Assembly (NCBI RefSeq): GCF_003324485.1
Contig: NZ_QODK01000003.1
Span: 558,001 to 622,000 of the forward strand
Source of the DNA: Cohaesibacter intestini
GTDB lineage: Bacteria > Pseudomonadota > Alphaproteobacteria > Rhizobiales > Cohaesibacteraceae
DNA length: 64,000 nucleotides
Direction of reading: 5' to 3'
Both the position numbers and the translations under genes were made by a program. Of the stretch, positions 7,950 to 16,079 are shown one piece after another (within the stretch, counting starts at the first letter, position 1; each line of letters opens with the position of its first letter). A model generated the notes under the pieces. It was not told where the DNA came from, did not search any database, and worked only from the letters and a program-made list of their open reading frames with translations.

Positions 7950-9248
7950 ATGCGAGTTCTGGTGCTTGGTGGCTTTGGTCTTATCGGATCGGAAATCTGC
8001 CGAACTCTGCTCAAGGCCGGGCATGAGGTCGTCAGTCTGTCTCGCACGCCCAAAGATGCCTCTCGCCTGTTGCCGCAGGTGGAATGGCATACCGGAGACA
8101 TGCGCCGCCTACAGGATCCCGGTGAGTGGCACCACATGCTCATTGGCGTTGATGCGGTGATCAATGCTGCCAGCGCCCTGCAGGATGGACTGTTGGCTGA
8201 TCTGGAAGCCGTCCATCACCATTCAGTCAAGGCCTGCCTTGATGCCTGTATCGAACGTGGCATCATCCGCTTTGTGCAGATTTCTGCTACGGGCGCCGAA
8301 CCAAATGCCCCGACACCTTTCATGCGCACCAAGGCTGCCGGTGACGATGCCATCATGGACTCGTCGATTGACTGGGTGATCTTGCGCCCCGGTCTGGTGC
8401 TGGCCCCGTCTGCTTATAGTGGCACGGCCTTGTTGCGCCTGCTGGTTGCTTTTCCCTACTGGCAACCGCTGGTCATGGCAGATCGCCGCATGCAGACCGT
8501 CCATGTTGAAGAGCTGACCGAAGCCGCCTTGATGGCTATCGAAGGCCGTATTCCGGCCCATGCGGACATCGATCTGGTGGAAGAGGAAACCCATTCCTTC
8601 GAAGATCTGGTGCGTGGCATGCGCGCTTGGCTTGGCTTCTCGCCTGCGCGCTACACCATCCGCATGTCGGAAAAATGGGCCGGAGTGATCACGAGCATTG
8701 CCAATGGGCTGGGACATCTGGGCTGGCGCTCGCCGCTCCGCTCAACCGCCCTGCAGGTGCTGGAAGGTCATGTCGCTGGTGATCCCACTCTGTGGCACGC
8801 CATTTCAGGTCGCTATTGCCGGTCCTATCAGGACACGCTGGGCATTCTGCCAAGCACCACACAGGAGCGTTGGTTTTCCAAACTGTCCCTGATGCTGCCG
8901 GTGCTGGTATTGACCTTGTCACTTTTCTGGGTGCTGACCGGGGTGATAACCCTGATCCAGATGCAGGATGCCACCAATCTTCTGGCTGAATCCGGCACCA
9001 CTTTGTTGCAATCACAGTTCCTGTTGGCCAGTGCCGCGATGATCGACATCGTGTTGGGGGTGGCGATCCTTGTGCGAAATCTTGCCCGACAGGTCTGTCT
9101 GGCAATGGTGCTGATGACCATCATCTATCTGATTGCGGCCACTATTCTGGTGCCTGATCTCTGGGCCGATCCGCTCGGCTCGTTGCTGAAAGCCGTCCCT
9201 GCCATGATGCTGGCCCTGATCACCCGCAGCCTGCTGACCACCCGCTAG
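7950..9248 (+). CDS. SDR/NmrA-type oxidoreductase fused to a DoxX-like membrane domain
   Basis: 432 residues. The first ~300 form a nucleotide-binding Rossmann domain beginning LVLGGFGLIGSE (GGxGxxG, NAD(P) binding) and resembling NDUFA9/NmrA-like extended SDRs (TGAEPNAPTPFMRTKAAGDD, WVILRPGLV). The last ~130 residues contain four hydrophobic helices, as in DoxX-like domains (LPVLVLTLSLFWVLTG, MIDIVLGVAILV, MVLMTIIYLIAATILV). This fused architecture recurs in proteobacteria but its substrate is unknown; a role in quinone or lipid chemistry at the membrane is possible. Its leader has two hairpins. Confidence 0.8.
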   Translation: MRVLVLGGFGLIGSEICRTLLKAGHEVVSLSRTPKDASRLLPQVEWHTGDMRRLQDPGEWHHMLIGVDAVINAASALQDGLLADLEAVHHHSVKACLDACIERGIIRFVQISATGAEPNAPTPFMRTKAAGDDAIMDSSIDWVILRPGLVLAPSAYSGTALLRLLVAFPYWQPLVMADRRMQTVHVEELTEAALMAIEGRIPAHADIDLVEEETHSFEDLVRGMRAWLGFSPARYTIRMSEKWAGVITSIANGLGHLGWRSPLRSTALQVLEGHVAGDPTLWHAISGRYCRSYQDTLGILPSTTQERWFSKLSLMLPVLVLTLSLFWVLTGVITLIQMQDATNLLAESGTTLLQSQFLLASAAMIDIVLGVAILVRNLARQVCLAMVLMTIIYLIAATILVPDLWADPLGSLLKAVPAMMLALITRSLLTTR

Positions 9249-9251
9249 ATG

Positions 9252-10310
9252 TCAGTCTTTCTTCAAAGGAAGAGAAGGCCAAAGGTCCGCAAGGCTTTCG
9301 CGGCAGCGGCCGTGTTTGCCTTCCGTCCGCTCGGCAGCAAACATCGCCGTTAGGATCGCCTCTTCGGTGGCTTCAATCGTCGCACGGAAGAAGGGATCAA
9401 GCGCGTTTTCGTGCAAATGCTCAACCCTTTCCACCGGATCCTGCGGCATATCATGCGGGATGCGGTTGGCCGTCGTGAAGGCCAGCACGATATCCCCGCT
9501 GCCCGAGCCAAACTGCGTGCCGGTCCGTGCCAATCCGGCGCTGGCTCGGACGCAAAGCCGTTGCAATTGCCGTGCGGTGAGGGGAGCGTCGGTGGCAAGG
9601 ATAATGATGATCGAGCCTTTTTCCTCATCAGCACCCTGCTGTCGTTCAAGCGTCCGCCCCACCGGCTGGCCATCAACCACCAGATCACACAGCAAACCCA
9701 TATTGCACAGGGTCAGAGCCGCAAGGCGATAAGAATGAGGCCCAGCAGGCACTAGGCGCGAAGCAGAGCCAATGCCGCCTTTCAGCTCATAGGCGCTCAT
9801 GCCCGTGCCCGCGCCAATTGCCCCATGCTGACAGTGGCTCAAGCGCTGCACCAAGGCGTCCGCGACATGATCTTGCGTGACATGCAGGCCACGAATATCA
9901 TTCAGATAAGCACCATCATTGCACTCCATCACCAGTGGGTTAACCGTTCCGGTGGCCTCGCCAATGGCCGGATGGTCGGCCAGCATATGCCGGACCAGCG
10001 CCGTTGACGCGGTGCCGACAGACAGCGTGTTGGTGAGGACAATCGGTGTCTCCAATTGACCCAGCTCGGTCAATTGCATCAGGCCGACGCTTTTGCCAAA
10101 ACCATTGATCACATGGGCAGCAGCAACGCACTTTTCCTCAAACAGTGAGCCTCCATGGGGGTGGATCACCGACACCCCGGTTTGCACCGCACCGTTTGAC
10201 AAAGTGACATGACCAAAGGACAATCCAGCAATGTCGGCCATGCTGTTGGAAGGGCCGGGGGTCATTGTTCCGATTCGGATACCAAAATCTGCCGCGTTGC
10301 GTTCACTCAT
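9252..10310 (-). CDS. P1-family peptidase (DmpA-like L-aminopeptidase/D-esterase)
   Basis: 352 residues of the DmpA/P1 family, N-terminal-nucleophile hydrolases that self-cleave before a catalytic serine. The start MADIAGLSFGHVTL, the ECNDGAYLNDIRGLHV block, GAVGAGTGM-like GAIGAGTGMSAYELKGG and the GIGSAS site (cleavage expected between Gly and Ser) are all present. These enzymes release N-terminal residues from peptides or amides. The gene converges with the SDR gene, with only 3 bp between stop codons, and diverges from the thiolase gene. Confidence 0.87.
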   Translation of the reverse strand: MSERNAADFGIRIGTMTPGPSNSMADIAGLSFGHVTLSNGAVQTGVSVIHPHGGSLFEEKCVAAAHVINGFGKSVGLMQLTELGQLETPIVLTNTLSVGTASTALVRHMLADHPAIGEATGTVNPLVMECNDGAYLNDIRGLHVTQDHVADALVQRLSHCQHGAIGAGTGMSAYELKGGIGSASRLVPAGPHSYRLAALTLCNMGLLCDLVVDGQPVGRTLERQQGADEEKGSIIIILATDAPLTARQLQRLCVRASAGLARTGTQFGSGSGDIVLAFTTANRIPHDMPQDPVERVEHLHENALDPFFRATIEATEEAILTAMFAAERTEGKHGRCRESLADLWPSLPLKKD

Positions 10311-10485
10311 CGTCTTGTTGCCCTTTCGGCCTTCAATTGTCTTTCATTTGCGGCGACCCTAGGCAACTGGGCGGGGACGTGCAAGCCAAGGTAAGACAAA
10401 ACGCACGATTAGTGACACCACACATTTCTCTGGGGACGGATCACAGAAACTTTTGTTGCGGAGGGCCGTGAAAGAACAAAATTAC

Positions 10486-10503
10486 TTTGACGTTTACGTC
10501 AAA
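10486..10503 (+). promoter_or_regulatory. 18-bp palindrome TTTGACGT-TT-ACGTCAAA upstream of the thiolase
   Basis: Perfect 8-bp arms with a 2-bp centre, 90 bp before the thiolase ATG. The shape resembles operators of MerR-family regulators of branched-chain amino acid and fatty-acid catabolism (LiuR type), from memory. A -35-like TTGACG lies inside the left arm. No MerR gene is in the window. Confidence 0.55.
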
Positions 10504-10592
10504 ACGCGATTGTATGGCGGTCAAACAAATCAAGTGTGACTGGCCTTGGCCTTGATGAGGCGGCGCAGTCCGGAATGGTCGGGGAGGACCTT

Positions 10593-11759
10593 ATGTCAGC
10601 AAGTATTGTTGGTTGGGCGCATAGCAAGTTCGGAAAACTCGAAGGTGCGACCGTTGAATCTTTGATCGTCGACGCAGCAACCGAAGCCCTGGCCCATGCG
10701 GGCCTTGCGCCTGCGGATGTTGATGAAATCTATTTGGGGCATTTCAATGCCGGTTTCTCGCATCAAGATTTCACCTCTTCGCTGGTTTTGCAGGCGAGCC
10801 CCGACTTGCGCTTCAAACCTGCGACCCGCGTTGAAAATGCCTGCGCCACCGGCTCCGCAGCCATCTCTCAAGGCATCAAGGCGATTGAAGCAGGGCGTGC
10901 CCGCAAGGTGCTGGTTGTCGGTGTCGAGCAAATGACCACGACCCCCGGCCCGGAAATCGGCGCGAATCTGCTCAAAGCCTCTTATCTACCCGAGGATGGG
11001 GACACCCCGATGGGCTTCGCGGGTGTCTTTGGCAAGATTGCCCATCTCTATTTCGAGCGCTATGGCGACAAGACAGAAGCCTTGGCAATGATTGCTTCCA
11101 AGGCGCACAAGAATGGCATGTCCAATCCTTATGCCCAGATGCGCAAGGAATTCCCGTTTGAATTCTGCCGTGACGAAAGCGAGAAAAATCCGATTGTTGC
11201 CGGCCCACTCAAACGCACTGACTGCTCGCTGGTGTCTGATGGGGCCGCTGCCGTGGTTTTGTCCGACAACGACTCTGCCAGAAGCCATGATCAGGCCATT
11301 CAGTTCCGCGCCAACATTCAGGTCAATGACTTCCTGCCCATGTCCAAACGCGACATTCTGAAATTTGAAGGCTGCCGCACTGCTTGGGCCCGTGCCTTTG
11401 AGACAAGCGGATTGACGCTAGCTGATTTGGCTTTGGTGGAAACTCATGACTGTTTCACCATTGCCGAACTGATCGAATATGAAGCCATGGGCCTTGTGGC
11501 GGAAGGCGAGGGCGAACGGGCCATCAAGGAAGGCCTTGTGCTCAAGGATGGCAAGCTGCCGGTCAATCCATCCGGCGGCCTCAAATCCAAAGGCCACCCA
11601 ATCGGAGCGACCGGGGTTTCCATGCATGCCCTGATGGCGATGCAGCTGACCGGAAAGGCGGGCGACATGCAAATTGCCGACGCCAACATTGGTGGCATTT
11701 TCAACATGGGCGGGGCTGCGGTCGCCAACTATGTTTCGATCCTTGAGCGTGTGAAATAA
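10593..11759 (+). CDS. Thiolase (acetyl-CoA acetyltransferase, SCP-x-like)
   Basis: From the ATG at 10593 (after GGGGAGG) the protein has 388 residues. Residues around Cys84 (VENACATGSAA) carry the acyl-accepting cysteine; THDCFTIAEL and GGLKSKGHPIGATG carry the other catalytic residues. The spacing and the HDCF motif match the SCP-x/lipid-transfer thiolase branch rather than PhaA-type thiolases. It should cleave 3-oxoacyl-CoA or condense acyl-CoAs. The 18-bp palindrome upstream and the terminator at 11783-11815 suggest a single-gene unit controlled by a catabolic regulator. Confidence 0.87.
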   Translation: MSASIVGWAHSKFGKLEGATVESLIVDAATEALAHAGLAPADVDEIYLGHFNAGFSHQDFTSSLVLQASPDLRFKPATRVENACATGSAAISQGIKAIEAGRARKVLVVGVEQMTTTPGPEIGANLLKASYLPEDGDTPMGFAGVFGKIAHLYFERYGDKTEALAMIASKAHKNGMSNPYAQMRKEFPFEFCRDESEKNPIVAGPLKRTDCSLVSDGAAAVVLSDNDSARSHDQAIQFRANIQVNDFLPMSKRDILKFEGCRTAWARAFETSGLTLADLALVETHDCFTIAELIEYEAMGLVAEGEGERAIKEGLVLKDGKLPVNPSGGLKSKGHPIGATGVSMHALMAMQLTGKAGDMQIADANIGGIFNMGGAAVANYVSILERVK

Positions 11760-11782
11760 GCCAGCAGCTCCAAGACTCAAAA

Positions 11783-11815
11783 GCTCCGCTTCTTGCCTGC
11801 TTGCGGAGCCTTTTT
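11783..11815 (+). terminator. Rho-independent terminator after the thiolase
   Basis: GCTCCGC (11783-11789) and GCGGAGC (11803-11809) form a 7-bp stem followed by CTTTTTG. Its presence shows that the in-frame extension of the next gene back to 11793 is not real coding sequence. Confidence 0.8.
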
Positions 11816-11921
11816 GTTCAAACCGTCTCAATCGCGCTTGTTCTGGAATACGGTCACCGTTAGTCTCCCCGGACTGCAGCTCTGCAATGCTGCCATGATC
11901 CCTCACCAAGGAGACCCTTCT

Positions 11922-12959
11922 ATGGCTGTTCTGGTTGAAGTCACACGTGGCGCACGCGTGGAAAGCTGGCATATGGGCGCGATTGCCGTTGTCGATACCA
12001 CCGGAAAACTCGTGACCTCTATCGGCGACATCGAAAGCCCGGTTTACCCGCGTTCGGCCATCAAAGGCTTGCAGGCGCTGCCATTTGTCGAATCCGGTGC
12101 CGTTGATGCCTATGGTCTGCCGACTGAAGCCGTCTCGATTGCCTGTGCCTCTCACAATGGCGAGGAAAGCCACGTGCAGACTGTCCATAGCATGCTAGCG
12201 GCGTGCGGTCTGACGCTGGACGCCATGGAATGCGGTGCCCACAGCCCGAAATACGAGATTGATCAGGCGATCCTGCATCGTGCAGGCATCGAACCAACCG
12301 CTGCTCACAACAATTGCTCCGGCAAGCATGCCGGTTTCTTGTGCTTTGCGCAGAAGGCGGGGCTCGATCACCACGGCTACATCAAGGCCGAGCATCCGGT
12401 CCAACGGGAAATCCGGGCCGTTGTCGAATCCATGGCCAGCTTCCAGATGGACGAGCATAGCGTCCATGATCTGTGCGGCACGGATGGTTGCTCGATCCCC
12501 ACCTACGCCATGCCGCTTAAGAACCTCGCACATGCCTTTGCCCGGTTTGGCACCGGGCAGGATCTGTCGCCAGAGCGTGCCAAGGCAGCCAGCCATATCC
12601 GCCAAGCGGTGGCAAAGGCGCCTTACATGGTTGCAGGGCATGATCGGTTCTGCACCGGCGTGATGGATATTTTCGGTGAACGGGCTTTCGTCAAGGTTGG
12701 GGCTGAAGGCGTCTTTTGCGCCACTCTGCCAGAGCAGGGGATCGGCGTTGCACTCAAATGCTGGGACGGGGCGTTCCGAGCCGCAGAAGTGATGATGGCC
12801 GCTGTCATTGATGCCTTCCTGCCAATGAGCGAAGGCGAGGCCGTAGCGCTAGATCGCTGGCGTAGAGACAAGATGATCAACTGGAATGGAATCCATGTCG
12901 GTGATGTTCAACTGGCCGAAGGTGTCTTGAGTCATCTCATGCAGAGAAAAACCGCCTAG
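11922..12959 (+). CDS. L-asparaginase II family protein (Rhizobium etli type)
   Basis: From the ATG at 11922 (AAGGAGACC nine bases before) it has 345 residues. The family marks are SVYPRSAIKGLQ-like PVYPRSAIKGLQALP, CASHNGEESHV, the NNCSGKHAGFL block and DLCGTDGCSIP; the cysteine/lysine pair CSGK is associated with metal binding and catalysis in the R. etli enzymes. It hydrolyses asparagine to aspartate and ammonia, presumably in the cytoplasm since no signal peptide is seen. It is followed 69 bp later by a dimethylarginine hydrolase gene, suggesting a small nitrogen-salvage unit. Confidence 0.87.
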   Translation: MAVLVEVTRGARVESWHMGAIAVVDTTGKLVTSIGDIESPVYPRSAIKGLQALPFVESGAVDAYGLPTEAVSIACASHNGEESHVQTVHSMLAACGLTLDAMECGAHSPKYEIDQAILHRAGIEPTAAHNNCSGKHAGFLCFAQKAGLDHHGYIKAEHPVQREIRAVVESMASFQMDEHSVHDLCGTDGCSIPTYAMPLKNLAHAFARFGTGQDLSPERAKAASHIRQAVAKAPYMVAGHDRFCTGVMDIFGERAFVKVGAEGVFCATLPEQGIGVALKCWDGAFRAAEVMMAAVIDAFLPMSEGEAVALDRWRRDKMINWNGIHVGDVQLAEGVLSHLMQRKTA

Positions 12960-13028
12960 CCAATTGGGGACGATCGGTTGGGTACGACGCTGAAAAACAG
13001 CGTGCAGAAAAACAGGAAAGCAAGATTA

Positions 13029-13829
13029 ATGTTGTCAGAGGTCGGATATCGCTTCACTCATACCATCAGCCGCACGCCGGGCAGCTCGATTGCTGACGGA
13101 CTGAGGGCTGGCAGCGGACCGGACCCGGATCCAACCTTGTTTTTGGCCCAGCATCAAGCCTATCTCGATGCGTTGGCCGAGGCCGGGGTGACGACACTCT
13201 GTTTGCCTGCGCTTGAAGCCTTCCCGGATTCGGTCTTTGTTGAGGATCCTGCCCTTTGCTTCCCCGAAGGTGCGATCCTGCTCAGGCCTGGTGCGCAGAC
13301 ACGCCTCGGAGAAGCTGAAGCCATTCTGCCGGTGCTGCAAGAGCAGTTTCCAACGGTGATCCAATTGCAGGGGCCGGGCTATGTTGATGGGGGAGACATC
13401 ATGGTCACTGATCGTGAGGTGCTTGTTGGTCTGTCTGCCCGCACCAACGAAGAAGGATTTGAAGAACTCGCCAAGCATCTCAAGGCGTGGGGTTACAGGC
13501 CACGTATGATGAAGACCCCAGAAACCATTCTGCACTTCAAGACAGCCAGCTCATATCTGGGCAATGAAACGGTTCTGTGCACCCGTGACATGGCCGAAAG
13601 CGGCTTGTTTGAAGGCTACCAAACCGTCGTGATACCTCAGGGGGAAGAGGTGGCAGCCAATGCTATTCGAGTCAATGACACCATCCTGATGTCAAAGGGC
13701 TTTCCCAAAACTGCAACCTTGTTGCGCAAAACCACGCCTGATGTGCGTGTTGTCGAACTCGACACCAGTGAGGCGGCCCGCGTGGATGGCGGCTTGTCCT
13801 GCATGTCCCTGCGCTACTTCAAAGGCTAG
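13029..13829 (+). CDS. Dimethylarginine dimethylaminohydrolase (DDAH)
   Basis: 266 residues from ATG 13029, which follows AGGAAAG; an in-frame TTG at 12978 is less likely. The fold is that of guanidino-group-modifying enzymes: VEDPA at 71, GYVDGGDI at 118, His169 in ILHFKTASSYLG, and the nucleophile Cys258 in GGLSCMSLR. DDAH converts methylated arginines to citrulline and methylamines. The position after an asparaginase suggests use of amino-acid amide and guanidino nitrogen. Arginine deiminase is an alternative, but size and the SCMSLR ending favour DDAH. Confidence 0.88.
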   Translation: MLSEVGYRFTHTISRTPGSSIADGLRAGSGPDPDPTLFLAQHQAYLDALAEAGVTTLCLPALEAFPDSVFVEDPALCFPEGAILLRPGAQTRLGEAEAILPVLQEQFPTVIQLQGPGYVDGGDIMVTDREVLVGLSARTNEEGFEELAKHLKAWGYRPRMMKTPETILHFKTASSYLGNETVLCTRDMAESGLFEGYQTVVIPQGEEVAANAIRVNDTILMSKGFPKTATLLRKTTPDVRVVELDTSEAARVDGGLSCMSLRYFKG

Positions 13830-13841
13830 CGCCTCGTTCAT

Positions 13842-14690
13842 TCAGACCAGAATATATTCACGCTCGTCTTTCCCGGGGTCCTTGGACGGTTCAGCTGCAT
13901 CTTTATCACCCACAAAGTCGGGGTCTGCCAGATTGGGCTGTTCCAAACCGAGAAACTCGTGAAGCAGTCGATTGATATCCTTTGGATAGAAGGGCTTTGG
14001 CAGGAAGCAGGCCAAACCGTTCTCGGCAACCTTGTCGTCCATATCAACGTTGCTGGTCGACATCAGCACGATGCGGCATTGGGGCTGCAATCTGAGAATT
14101 TGCTTTGCCGTTTCCAACCCGTTCTGAACAGGCATGTTGAGGTCAAGGAAAACGCAGTAATAGGGAATTTTGCGGCAAAGAGACACCGCCATTTCACTGG
14201 AATCGGCCTCCGAGATCGCCAACGCGAACTGGCTCTCGCCAAGGACCTTCATCACGACTTTGCGCATGACGCGCGTATCATCGACGATCAACGCTGGGAG
14301 GGGATCTCTGGAAAGACTGGCCCGTTTCATCACGCGCTCGAGGCTGGGCAGATCAACCGGTGCGACAAGGCAGTCATAGACGGAAGATTCAACAGCATTG
14401 ACAAACAGGTCAGGGTTCGGAGCATCGACGATCAGTGCAATCACCGTTTCCTCGCCGATGTCGTACAATTGCATCGGCAAGTTCGTTTGATCAACCTCTT
14501 CAAAGCTACCGATCAACGCAAGATCATACGGCTGCTTTTGGGCTTTTTTAAACTTGCCCAAACAGTCTTCAAACGTCGTAACTTCTGTCAGGTCAGCAGT
14601 CACGTCCAACTGTCTGACAAGCTGTGTCAGCTTGTTTCGGTTGGTCGCGGATTGATCCGCGACCAGAACACGTTTGCTTTGTCGCACCAT
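13842..14690 (-). CDS. Two-receiver response regulator protein with a degenerate first domain
   Basis: 282 residues from the ATG at 14690; an in-frame ATG at 14738 is possible. The first ~125 residues look like a receiver lacking the phospho-acceptor (LALIGSFEEVD where the Asp should be). The second has the full set: VDDTRVMRK, the acceptor Asp in CVFLDLNMPVQNG, LMSTSN and KPF. A charged tail ends the protein (about 35 residues). No output domain is present, so it probably acts by protein contact, as CheY- or DivK-like proteins do. The stop lies 12 bp past the convergent DDAH stop. Confidence 0.78.
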   Translation of the reverse strand: MVRQSKRVLVADQSATNRNKLTQLVRQLDVTADLTEVTTFEDCLGKFKKAQKQPYDLALIGSFEEVDQTNLPMQLYDIGEETVIALIVDAPNPDLFVNAVESSVYDCLVAPVDLPSLERVMKRASLSRDPLPALIVDDTRVMRKVVMKVLGESQFALAISEADSSEMAVSLCRKIPYYCVFLDLNMPVQNGLETAKQILRLQPQCRIVLMSTSNVDMDDKVAENGLACFLPKPFYPKDINRLLHEFLGLEQPNLADPDFVGDKDAAEPSKDPGKDEREYILV

Positions 14691-14811
14691 TGAAACCTGA
14701 CCCTCTCTGCATGGGTCACACATATAGGTTGAATGCAAACCTATGGTGACTTGCAGATGTCTAAGCTTAGTCCCCCTCTCAAACGATACACGTCTTTTTG
14801 GTCAACTTGTA

Positions 14812-14838
14812 AGAAAAAAATGTCCGCCCAGCGGGCAA
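14812..14838 (-). terminator. Rho-independent terminator of meaB
   Basis: On the minus strand a 7-bp stem with one mismatch (TGCCCGC / GCGGACA, 14821-14837) is followed by a run of seven or eight Ts (14813-14820). It sits 17 bp after the meaB stop codon. Confidence 0.7.
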
Positions 14839-14854
14839 AATGTACCAAATAAGA

Positions 14855-15862
14855 TTAGGACCGTTCGCTTCGTAAGCTTGTCAATAGCTGGTTGATGACA
14901 TTTTCTACCGCGACAGACGCAGGCAGTTCACCAATCTCGACGGCATGCTCAACCTGTTTCAGCAACCCTTGAACGCTGTCATTCTCGTGCAGCATGGCGC
15001 GCATGCGATCTTCCAGCATGGCCCACATCCAGCGCACTTGCTGTTCGCTGCGCTTGGTTTGGAACTCGCCGGTTTCCGACAATTTCTCCTGATGCAACTC
15101 GACCTGCTTCCACATTTTGTCGAGGCTTTCATTGGCCAGACCGGAAATGGTCATCACCGGAGGGCTCCAGTTGGGGCTGGTTGGCTTCATGATGTGAAGA
15201 GCGGTGCGATATTGGGCTGCAGCCTTGCGTGCCCGCGTCCATCCGTCGCCATCTGCCTTGTTGATGGCGATCATGTCGGCAATTTCCAGCACACCCTTCT
15301 TGATGCCCTGAAGCTCGTCGCCTGCTCCTGGCAGCATCAGAACGAGGAAAAAGTCCACCATGTCGGCAACGGTGGTTTCTGATTGGCCGATGCCGACGGT
15401 CTCAACAAGAATCACGTCATATCCGGCGGCCTCGCACAGGAACATCGATTCCCGCGTCCGGGCTGCCACACCGCCCAGTGTGCCGGCAGATGGGGAGGGA
15501 CGGATAAAGGCGTTGGTGTCAGTGCAAAGCTGCTCCATGCGGGTCTTGTCGCCAAGAATCGAACCACCTGTTCGGGTCGAGGACGGATCAACCGCCAGAA
15601 CGGCAACCTTGTGGCCAGCTGCAGTCAGGTTCGAACCCAACTGGTCGATCGTCGTCGATTTGCCAACCCCGGGCACACCAGTGATGCCAACGCGGTGCGC
15701 TTTCCCAGAATAGGGCAGCAGTCGGGTCAAAAGATCATGGGCAATCATTCTGTGATCAGGCTTCCGGCTTTCGACAAGCGTGATGGCGCGCGCCAAAGCC
15801 GATCGGTTGCCTTCCAGAATTTGCTCCGTCAGTTTCTCCGCATTCAGACGATCAGGTACCAT
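14855..15862 (-). CDS. meaB: Methylmalonyl-CoA mutase-associated GTPase MeaB
   Basis: 335 residues, the usual length. The GTPase motifs are GITGVPGVGKSTT (P-loop), VDPSSTRTGGSILGDKTRM (switch region), ETVGIGQSE and AINKADGDG. MeaB (ArgK) guards the cobalamin enzyme methylmalonyl-CoA mutase, gating cofactor loading and rescuing inactive enzyme. In many genomes it sits beside the mutase genes; here the mutase operon is 14 kb away on the other strand. Own terminator follows at 14812-14838. Confidence 0.92.
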   Translation of the reverse strand: MVPDRLNAEKLTEQILEGNRSALARAITLVESRKPDHRMIAHDLLTRLLPYSGKAHRVGITGVPGVGKSTTIDQLGSNLTAAGHKVAVLAVDPSSTRTGGSILGDKTRMEQLCTDTNAFIRPSPSAGTLGGVAARTRESMFLCEAAGYDVILVETVGIGQSETTVADMVDFFLVLMLPGAGDELQGIKKGVLEIADMIAINKADGDGWTRARKAAAQYRTALHIMKPTSPNWSPPVMTISGLANESLDKMWKQVELHQEKLSETGEFQTKRSEQQVRWMWAMLEDRMRAMLHENDSVQGLLKQVEHAVEIGELPASVAVENVINQLLTSLRSERS

Positions 15863-16079
15863 AGCAGTGCTTCCTTGGCCCGCTGCAGCGAGCTTTCATT
15901 CGTTTCGGACATCGATAAGGTCGGGTTACGGGGAACCCCTTTCCAGCGAGGGCGTTGAATCGCCTCCCAATGGATGTTCCCTATTGGTCTAACGTATAAA
16001 AGAACGATTGTCTGCCTGACCAAATGGACCAAGTGCCTCAAGGGTGTCAGGGGAAAATTCAGGAGATGAGTGGATAAAA

